Positions 13,456 to 18,367 of a DNA stretch of 18,367 nt are shown here, piece by piece (position 1 is the first letter of the stretch; each line of letters starts with the position of its first letter). A program made the translations under genes and the position numbers. Source of the stretch: Conexibacteraceae bacterium. GTDB lineage: Bacteria > Actinomycetota > Thermoleophilia > Solirubrobacterales > Solirubrobacteraceae. The notes below the pieces were generated by a model, which did no database searches, was not told the DNA's origin, and was given only the letters and a program-made list of their open reading frames with translations. The stretch is taken from positions 1-18,367 of the forward strand of contig WQWK01000007.1 in the NCBI GenBank assembly GCA_009785395.1, given 5' to 3'.

Positions 13456-14646
13456 TTGCGCATCTTGATTCTCGGTGGAGACGGCTTCTGTGGATGGCCG
13501 ACATCACTTCATCTCTCGGCCCAGGGCCATGACGTCGTAATCGTCGACAACCTGGCGCGGCGGCAGATGGACATCGAGCTCGAAGCCGAGTCGCTGACCC
13601 CGATCACCACGACCGGCGCCCGCCTCGCCGCCTGGCAGGAGGTCAGCGGGCACGAGATCCCGTTCCATCGCGTCGATGTCGCACAGGATTACGCCGGCCT
13701 GCTCGGCCTGTTCAGGGAGTACCGCCCCGACGCCGTGGTCCACTTCGCCGAGCAGCGCGCCGCGCCGTACTCGATGAAGGACTCGGCCCACAAGCGCTAC
13801 ACGGTCGACAACAACGTCAACGCGACGCACAACGTGCTGGCGGCAGCGGTCGAATCCGACCTTGACATCCACATCGTCCACCTCGGCACAATGGGTGTCT
13901 ACGGCTACGGCACGGCCGGCATGCAGATCCCCGAGGGCTACCTCGCGATCAAGGTCGAGGCCGACGACGGCAGCCACATCGAGCAGGAGATCCTGTACCC
14001 GGCCAACCCGGGCAGCGTCTACCACATGACCAAGACGCTCGACCAGCTGATGTTCGCGTATTACGCCAAGAACGATCAGACCCGCGTCACCGACCTGCAC
14101 CAGGGCATCGTCTGGGGCACTCAGACGGCGGAGACCCGGCTCGACCCGCGCCTGATCAACCGCTTCGACTATGACGGCGACTTCGGCACCGTCCTCAACC
14201 GCTTCCTGATGCAGGCCGCGGTCAACTACCCGCTGACCGTGCACGGCACCGGCGGCCAGACCCGCGCCTTCATCCACATCCAGGACACGGTCCGCTGCAT
14301 CCAGCTGGCGATCGAGAACCCGCCCGCCCGCGGCGAGCGCGTCCAGGTCTTCAACCAGATGACCGAGACCCACCGCGTGCGCGACCTGGCCAAGCTCGTC
14401 TCCGAGCTCACCGGCGCGGAGATCGATTACGTCGACAACCCTCGCAAGGAAGACGCCGAGAACGACCTGTTCGTCGCCAACGACAACTTCCTCGAGCTCG
14501 GGCTCAAGCCGACCACCCTGCGCGACGACCTGCTGAGCGAGGTCACCGAGATCGCGCACCGGTACGCGAGCCGCGCGGACCTCGCGAAGGTGCCCTGCAC
14601 CTCGAAGTGGATCCAGAAGAAGCCGGCGCTCACCGGCACCGAGTAA
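13456..14646 (+). CDS. sqdB: UDP-sulfoquinovose synthase-like epimerase
   Basis: SQD1/SqdB converts UDP-glucose and sulfite to UDP-sulfoquinovose, the head-group donor for sulfolipid. The 396-residue product is a short-chain dehydrogenase matching remembered plant SQD1 through most blocks: NAD-binding ILGGDGFCGWPTSLHLS (5-21), IVDNLARR and ESLTPI (45-50), VVHFAEQRAAPYSM (94-107), NNVNATHNVL, LGTMGVYG with Thr145, the YHMTK motif with Tyr189/Lys193, TDLHQGIVWG, RFDYDGDFGTVLNRF and VHGTGGQTRAF. These blocks are specific to the SQD1/Agl3 group rather than generic GalE. It starts at TTG with a strong AAAGGAG. No sulfolipid glycosyltransferase follows; an ABC exporter begins 36 bp downstream. It could serve sulfolipid, a sulfonated surface sugar, or a related sugar modification. 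Confidence 0.85.
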   Translation: MRILILGGDGFCGWPTSLHLSAQGHDVVIVDNLARRQMDIELEAESLTPITTTGARLAAWQEVSGHEIPFHRVDVAQDYAGLLGLFREYRPDAVVHFAEQRAAPYSMKDSAHKRYTVDNNVNATHNVLAAAVESDLDIHIVHLGTMGVYGYGTAGMQIPEGYLAIKVEADDGSHIEQEILYPANPGSVYHMTKTLDQLMFAYYAKNDQTRVTDLHQGIVWGTQTAETRLDPRLINRFDYDGDFGTVLNRFLMQAAVNYPLTVHGTGGQTRAFIHIQDTVRCIQLAIENPPARGERVQVFNQMTETHRVRDLAKLVSELTGAEIDYVDNPRKEDAENDLFVANDNFLELGLKPTTLRDDLLSEVTEIAHRYASRADLAKVPCTSKWIQKKPALTGTE

Positions 14647-14682
14647 CGAGGCGCTCGCGCGGCGCTGTCAGACCTTCATGGG

Positions 14683-15597
14683 ATGAGCGCCGCCGAATCG
14701 GCTGTTTCGCTGCGGGCCCTGGCCAAGTCCTGGCGGGGTCCGAGCGGGCCGATCCGCGCGGTGCGCGGCATCGACCTCTCGATCGCGCGCGGTGAGACCG
14801 TCGCCCTGCTCGGCCCGAACGGGGCCGGTAAGACGACGACCATCGACATGGTGCTCGGACTGATCGAGCCCGACGCAGGCTCGCTGCAGGTTCTGGGGCG
14901 CTCACCGCGGGAGGCGGTTCAGCACGGCCTCGTCGGCGCGATGCTGCAGACGGGGGACCTGATCCGCAACCTCACGCCGAGGGAGCTGATCGCGATGGTC
15001 GCCTCGCTGTACCCGTCGCCGCTGGCCGTCGACCGCGTGATCGAGCTGGCGGGGCTCGAGCAGGCCTCCGACCAGCGCTCGCAGAAGCTCTCGGGCGGGC
15101 AGACCCAGCGCGTGCGCTTCGCCCTCGCGGTCGTCAGCGACCCCGGTCTGCTGATCCTCGACGAGCCGACCGTGGCTATGGACGTCGAGGCGCGGCGCGT
15201 CTTCTGGGCCTCGATGCGCCGCTTCGCATCCGAGGGCAAGACGGTGATCTTCGCGACCCACTACCTCGAGGAAGCCGACGCGAACGCCGATCGCGTGATC
15301 CTGATGGCGCAGGGCTCGGTCGTCGCCGACGGCTCGACGACGGAGCTCAAGGGCCGACTCAGCGGGCGCCAGATCCAGATGACGCTGCCCGGCGTTGCCG
15401 ACAGCGAGCTGGCGGCGACCGCCGGCGTCACGTCCGCAACCCGGCACGGTGACTCGGTGACGCTCGCCTGCTCCGATTCCGACACCGCGATCCGGGCGCT
15501 GCTGCAGCGCTACCCGGAGGCGCGCGACATCGAGGTGACCGGCGCCGGACTCGAGGACGTTTTCATCCACCTCACCTCCGATCAGGGCGGCCGGTGA
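14683..15597 (+). CDS. ABC exporter ATP-binding protein (DrrA/CcmA type)
   Basis: The 304-residue protein is the ATPase of a two-gene ABC-2 exporter and should bind the membrane face of the permease that follows. Walker A is GPNGAGKT (44-51), Q-loop Gln89 in MLQTGD, signature LSGGQ (136-140), Walker B LLILDE (156-161) and the switch His193 in FATHYLEEAD. The D-loop region reads TVAMD instead of the commoner TVGLD, a variant also known in actinobacterial members. A C-terminal extension (about 215-304) ending in AGLEDVFIHLT is typical of DrrA-like subunits. No clear Shine-Dalgarno precedes the ATG at 14683. Its TGA overlaps the permease GTG. It follows the sqdB-like gene by 36 bp and may share its transcript; the substrate is unknown. 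Confidence 0.93.
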   Translation: MSAAESAVSLRALAKSWRGPSGPIRAVRGIDLSIARGETVALLGPNGAGKTTTIDMVLGLIEPDAGSLQVLGRSPREAVQHGLVGAMLQTGDLIRNLTPRELIAMVASLYPSPLAVDRVIELAGLEQASDQRSQKLSGGQTQRVRFALAVVSDPGLLILDEPTVAMDVEARRVFWASMRRFASEGKTVIFATHYLEEADANADRVILMAQGSVVADGSTTELKGRLSGRQIQMTLPGVADSELAATAGVTSATRHGDSVTLACSDSDTAIRALLQRYPEARDIEVTGAGLEDVFIHLTSDQGGR

Positions 15598-16328
15598 GCT
15601 CGGTCGCCTACACCCGCTACGAGCTGCTGCGGACCTTCCGTGACCGGCGCCTGTTCCTGTTCGCGTTCGGCTTCCCCGTGATCCTGTACTTCGTGATCGC
15701 GCTGCCGAACAGGCACACGCCCGATCTCAGCTCGACCGGCATCTCGGCGCCGCTCTATTACATGGTAAGCCTGGCGTCGTTCGGAACGATGATGTCGATG
15801 ATGTCGGCGGGCTTCCGGATCGCCGGTGAGCGCCAGGTCGGCTGGACCCGCCAGCTGCGGATCACGCCGCTGTCGGTGCGCGCCTACATGCGCGCGAAGG
15901 TTCTCACCGCCTACGCGATGGCGGCGGTCAGTCTCGCGCTGCTCTATGTATCGGGGCTGATCCTGGGTGTCAGCCTTTCCGCTCACGACTGGCTGGAGAT
16001 GACGATCCTGATCCTGATCGCGCTGCTCCCGTTCGGCGCGCTCGGCGTGGCGCTCGGCCACATGCTCACGGTTGACAGCGTCGGCCCGGCCACCGGCGGC
16101 ATCGTCTCGCTGCTCGCCCTCCTGAGCGGAACCTGGTTCCCGATCACCCACGGGTTCCTGTACGACGTCGGGCGGTTCCTGCCGTCCTTCTGGCTCGTCC
16201 AGGCCGGGCGCGTCTCGCTGCACGGCCAGGGATGGGGTGCGATGGCCTGGATCGTGGTGCTCGGCTGGACGGTGATCCTCGCGGCGGTCGGCGCCTACGC
16301 CTACCGCAGGGACACCGGCCGCGTCTGA
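15594..16328 (+). CDS. ABC-2 type permease
   Basis: The 244-residue protein is the membrane half of the exporter. About six helices can be seen (roughly 20-37, 54-74, 103-127, 134-158, 165-188, 216-237). Between the second and third lies the cytosolic GERQVGWTRQLRITPLS segment (78-94), the usual contact to the ATPase in ABC-2 permeases. The length is normal for DrrB-like proteins. It starts at GTG within a GTGA overlap with the ATPase gene, so the two are translated together. The pair could export a lipid, polysaccharide or small molecule; sequence does not say which. A strong hairpin follows three bases after the stop. Confidence 0.92.
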   Translation: MSSVAYTRYELLRTFRDRRLFLFAFGFPVILYFVIALPNRHTPDLSSTGISAPLYYMVSLASFGTMMSMMSAGFRIAGERQVGWTRQLRITPLSVRAYMRAKVLTAYAMAAVSLALLYVSGLILGVSLSAHDWLEMTILILIALLPFGALGVALGHMLTVDSVGPATGGIVSLLALLSGTWFPITHGFLYDVGRFLPSFWLVQAGRVSLHGQGWGAMAWIVVLGWTVILAAVGAYAYRRDTGRV

Positions 16329-16330
16329 GC

Positions 16331-16363
16331 CGGGGGCGGTGGCCAGCGGGCCAACCGCCCCCG
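16331..16363. terminator. Bidirectional terminator-like hairpin
   Basis: CGGGGGCGG (16331-16339) pairs with CCGCCCCCG (16355-16363), and inside it TGGCC (16340-16344) pairs with GGCCA (16349-16353) around an AGCG loop, with one bulged A at 16354. The 14-pair, very GC-rich stem sits between convergent genes and can serve both strands. There is no T-tract on either side, so it is either a factor-assisted or a non-canonical actinobacterial terminator. Confidence 0.7.
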
Positions 16364-16374
16364 CAGGCCGCTGA

Positions 16375-17481
16375 TCACACCGCCGTGACCGAGAACACCG
16401 GCGGCAGCCGCGTCCGCGCGGTCGACCAGGTCGCGCCCGCGTCGCCGGATGCGAACACATCCCCGGAGGTCGCGCCGAAATACAGCTGCAGCTGATCGCC
16501 CGCGCCGGTGCTGGTGAACGCCTGGCGCAGGACCGTGAGGTAGGCGTGCTCGGCGGGCAGGCCCTCGCCGCGCGGCGCCCAGGACCCGCCGCCGTCACGG
16601 GTCTCGTAGATGCGCACGCGCCCCTCGGGCGTGACGCGGTCCATGTCGGCGACCAGCGGGATCACATAGGCGCTGTCCGGATCGGCGGGGTCGACCTTGA
16701 GCGGGAAGCCGAAGTCCGACGGCAGGCCGGCACCGATCTGCGACCAGCTCTCGCCGCCATCGTCGGAGCGGTAGACGCCTCCGTGGAACTGCATGAACAT
16801 CCGCTCGGGCGACGAGGGGGCGCGCTCGACGTGGTGCACGCACAGGGCGGGGGGTGCGTCGGGGTCGGGCGCGAGCTCGGCGGGCAGTTCCGGCAGATAC
16901 CGCGGGCTGAGCCCGCCGTTTCCGCGGCGCCAGCTGTGGCCGCCGTCATCGCTCAGCCACATCCCGGCCGCCGAGACCGCGACCGCAATGCGCTCGGGGT
17001 CACCCGGCCAGGTGCTGATCGAGTGCAGGCACAGCCCGCCGCCGCCCGGCTGCCACTGCGGCCGCGAGGGCTGGTTCCAGAGGCCGGCGTTGATCTCCCA
17101 GTTGGCGCCGCCGTCATGGCTCTCGAACAGCACGCCCGGGTCGCCGCCCATGTAGAGCGTGCCCGGCGCCTCACCGGGCGCGATCACCCAGATCCGCTCG
17201 AGCGCCTGCTCACCGCCCTCCGGCAGGCTGACACCTTCCGCCTGCTGCCATTCGCCGGCGGGATCTCCGTCCGTGAAGAACAGCTTGGGCCCGTAGAACG
17301 GAGAGGTCACGGCCGCGAACAGCCGCCCGTTGCGGGGGTCACGGATCGCGAAGTCGACGGGCTGCCCGGCGAACGCGCGCGCCGTCACCTCGTAGTCGTC
17401 CGTACTGCCGCTGCTGCCCTGCCCGGCCTCCCCGTCCAGCAGGAACAGGCCCTTCTTCGTGCCGACAACCAGCTCCGTCAC
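16375..17481 (-). CDS. BNR/Asp-box beta-propeller protein paired with a MoaD-like gene
   Basis: The 368-residue protein has at least five Asp-box repeats, S/T-x-D-x-G-x-x-W: SHDGGANW (121-128), SDDGGHSW (177-184), SDDGGESW (239-246), a TRDGGGSW copy (about 294-301) and SGDAGATW (345-352). This indicates a beta-propeller like sialidase or VPS10-type BNR proteins. There is no signal peptide and no sialidase arginine triad or FRIP motif, so it should be cytosolic and is probably not a sialidase. It opens with TELVVGTKKGLFLL, which looks like a first propeller strand. The start is GTG at 17481, two bases after the stop of the MoaD-like gene and 8 nt after GGGAGG. I recall similar 'BNR plus MoaD/ThiS' neighbours in other actinobacteria but no established function; scaffold, sensor or enzyme are all open. 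Confidence 0.85.
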   Translation of the reverse strand: MTELVVGTKKGLFLLDGEAGQGSSGSTDDYEVTARAFAGQPVDFAIRDPRNGRLFAAVTSPFYGPKLFFTDGDPAGEWQQAEGVSLPEGGEQALERIWVIAPGEAPGTLYMGGDPGVLFESHDGGANWEINAGLWNQPSRPQWQPGGGGLCLHSISTWPGDPERIAVAVSAAGMWLSDDGGHSWRRGNGGLSPRYLPELPAELAPDPDAPPALCVHHVERAPSSPERMFMQFHGGVYRSDDGGESWSQIGAGLPSDFGFPLKVDPADPDSAYVIPLVADMDRVTPEGRVRIYETRDGGGSWAPRGEGLPAEHAYLTVLRQAFTSTGAGDQLQLYFGATSGDVFASGDAGATWSTARTRLPPVFSVTAV

Positions 17482-17483
17482 CC

Positions 17484-17744
17484 TCAGCCTCCCGTTATCG
17501 CAGGAATCACCTCGACGCGATCAGTCGCGCCCAGGGCAGTCGTCTCTTCGCCGCGCTCGCCGTTGACGAAGACGTTGATGTGCCGCCGGATCAGGCCGCG
17601 CTCGTCCAGGATCCAGCCGCTCGCGGCGGGGTTCTCACGCTCGAAGGTGCGCAGCACGTCGCACACCGTCGCACCCGTCAGCTCGTGTTCTCCGCGGCCG
17701 CTCGCCAGCGAGCGCAGCGGCCCGCGCACGCAGACCACAGCCAT
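17484..17744 (-). CDS. MoaD/ThiS/CysO-like ubiquitin-fold protein ending in Gly-Gly
   Basis: The 86-residue protein is a beta-grasp sulfur carrier or small modifier: an N-terminal strand AVVCVRGPLR, the middle segment GATVCDVLRTFERENP, then HINVFVNGE (55-63) and the C-terminal VEVIPAITGG, with a free diglycine at 85-86 as in MoaD, ThiS and mycobacterial CysO. Such proteins are adenylated by an E1-like enzyme and then carry sulfur as a thiocarboxylate, or are conjugated to targets. No E1-like (MoeB/ThiF), molybdopterin synthase MoaE, cysteine synthase or JAMM protease gene is nearby, so the cognate pathway is not shown. The sole neighbour is the BNR propeller gene 2 bp downstream. ATG at 17744 follows a TAGACT element by 7 nt, suggesting a leaderless transcript. 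Confidence 0.88.
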   Translation of the reverse strand: MAVVCVRGPLRSLASGRGEHELTGATVCDVLRTFERENPAASGWILDERGLIRRHINVFVNGERGEETTALGATDRVEVIPAITGG

Positions 17745-17751
17745 GGCGGCG

Positions 17752-17757
17752 AGTCTA
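17752..17757 (-). promoter_or_regulatory. Candidate -10 for the MoaD-like/BNR operon
   Basis: On the minus strand TAGACT fits TANNNT and ends 7 nt before the ATG at 17744. No Shine-Dalgarno lies in those 7 nt, so transcription may start at the ATG. No -35 is evident. Confidence 0.45.
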
Positions 17758-17770
17758 CGCGTACGTGGCC

Positions 17771-17839
17771 CCGGACCGTCGCCCGGCCTGGCGCCGGACC
17801 GCCGCTCCGCCAGGCGCCGGACCGCTGCTCGGCGGCGAT
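17771..17839. repeat. 23-bp tandem repeat, three units
   Basis: Units begin at 17771, 17794 and 17817, each with CCGGACCG and an exact 23-bp period. Units 1 and 2 agree at 19 of 23 bases; unit 3 agrees with unit 2 at 16 of 23 and decays at its end. Within them GCCTGGCG (17786-17793) and CGCCAGGC (17808-17815) form an 8-bp inverted repeat that could fold as a hairpin. The array lies between two divergent genes, in a 215-bp gap (17745-17959) that otherwise shows only AT-richer DNA near 17870-17890. Confidence 0.7.
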
Positions 17840-17959
17840 CTCGCCCTCACCCCAACCTGAACGGGACATTAACGCAGAATCAATAAAGAGGCTCGCAACT
17901 CTGCCGGCCCTGTGCGTGTTTCAGCGGATGTCAACTCACTTCTTGGGAGGGAGTCGGAA

Positions 17960-18367
17960 ATGCGAGTTCAGCCTCTGACGAGGACCGCAGTCGGAATCAC
18001 CATCTTGACGGGCCTGCTGGCGCTGGCGCTGGCAGGTACCGCCCACGCCGCGCAGCGGCACTGGCGCCATCACCAGTGGCCCAACCACAGCCTCACGATC
18101 GCGGCCACCCCGGACCCGATCACGGCCGGTCAGAGCATGCTCATCTACGGCCAGCTGAATGGCCCGAGCAGCGCCAACCGCCTGATCGTGCTGTATCACC
18201 GCGTCAACCCGGCAGCGCAGTTCACGGTCATCGGCGCGACCCGGACCAACGCGCAGGGCTTCTACGAGTTCACCCGCGCCGAGGGCGTCGTCGTCAGCAA
18301 CCGCAACTGGTTCGTGGTCGGCCCGTGGGGCTCGCGCAGCCCGGTCGTCCATGAATTCGTGTCCCCG
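17960..18367 (+). CDS. Secreted protein, 5' part only
   Basis: The frame opens at ATG 17960 and has no stop before the window ends; 136 residues are visible. The start is supported by GGGAGGGA about 8 nt upstream. Residues 1-31 form a classical signal peptide: basic start (MRVQPLTR), hydrophobic core with LTGLLALALAG, and a probable signal peptidase site after AHA. The mature N-terminus is rich in His and Trp (HWRHHQW). The rest, from LTIAATPDPITAGQSMLIYG onward, alternates like an immunoglobulin-type beta domain with a TNAQGFYEF turn, as seen in surface or cell-wall proteins of soil actinobacteria. Function is unknown. AT-richer DNA at about 17870-17890 (TAAAGA) may hold its promoter. Confidence 0.75.
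   Translation, partial: MRVQPLTRTAVGITILTGLLALALAGTAHAAQRHWRHHQWPNHSLTIAATPDPITAGQSMLIYGQLNGPSSANRLIVLYHRVNPAAQFTVIGATRTNAQGFYEFTRAEGVVVSNRNWFVVGPWGSRSPVVHEFVSP

Noticed and set aside
13504..14559. 351-codon open frame antisense to the sqdB-like gene
   Set aside because: The translation is repetitive Val/Leu/Asp/Gly-rich shadow sequence with no motifs, and the plus-strand gene is unambiguous. The same applies to the long antisense frames across psuG (2052-3053), uxuB (5169-6149), the kinase (10802-11668) and the BNR gene (16546-17886).
16375..17481. Exo-alpha-sialidase call for the BNR protein
   Set aside because: Asp boxes alone do not make a sialidase; no FRIP motif, no evident arginine triad and no signal peptide were seen.
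1..18367. tRNA, rRNA, CRISPR, insertion sequence, phage or attachment sites
   Set aside because: No cloverleaf, regularly spaced repeat-spacer array, transposase motif or flanking inverted repeats with target duplication were found on either strand; base composition and coding style are uniform, so there is no sign of a mobile island.

Overview
The window is uniformly GC-rich, densely packed bacterial chromosome. It has many GTG starts (and one TTG start), 4-bp translational overlaps, NarL-type two-component genes, an MmpL-type pump and several candidate leaderless promoters (TANNNT 6-8 nt before the start codon). Together these point to a free-living high-GC actinomycete. A Thermoleophilia/Solirubrobacterales-like soil organism is my best guess, by inference only. 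I saw no phage, insertion sequence, CRISPR, tRNA or rRNA.

Layout. (1) 1-528: 3' end of an LprG-like exported protein. (2) 553-3555: a divergent pseudouridine salvage locus, with PfkB kinase (probable psuK) plus a translationally coupled uncharacterised CxxC protein on the minus strand, and psuG followed by an ogt-type DNA repair gene on the plus strand. (3) 3580-7752: a divergent hexuronate catabolic locus, with manD and uxuB on minus and uxaC on plus, around a 256-bp control region rich in repeats. It covers D-glucuronate to D-fructuronate to D-mannonate to 2-keto-3-deoxygluconate; no transporter, regulator, KDG kinase or aldolase lies in the window. (4) 7834-12369: an apparent operon of MmpL/RND pump, membrane histidine kinase and NarL-family response regulator. 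The pump's ribosome binding site lies inside a predicted hairpin. (5) 12389-13252: an aldo/keto reductase on minus. (6) 13456-14646: a UDP-sulfoquinovose synthase-like enzyme starting at TTG. (7) 14683-16328: a two-gene ABC exporter ending at a strong bidirectional terminator-like hairpin. (8) 16375-17744 on minus: a ubiquitin-fold MoaD/ThiS/CysO-like protein ending in Gly-Gly, two bases from a five-Asp-box BNR beta-propeller gene. (9) 17771-17839: a 23-bp tandem repeat. (10) 17960 to the end: the start of a secreted protein.

Most genes have recognisable roles. The least explained parts are the MoaD-like/BNR pair, the CxxC protein coupled to psuK, the sqdB-like gene without a sulfolipid glycosyltransferase beside it, and the repeat-rich uxuB-uxaC control region. 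All family calls come from reading motifs by eye; no database search was run.
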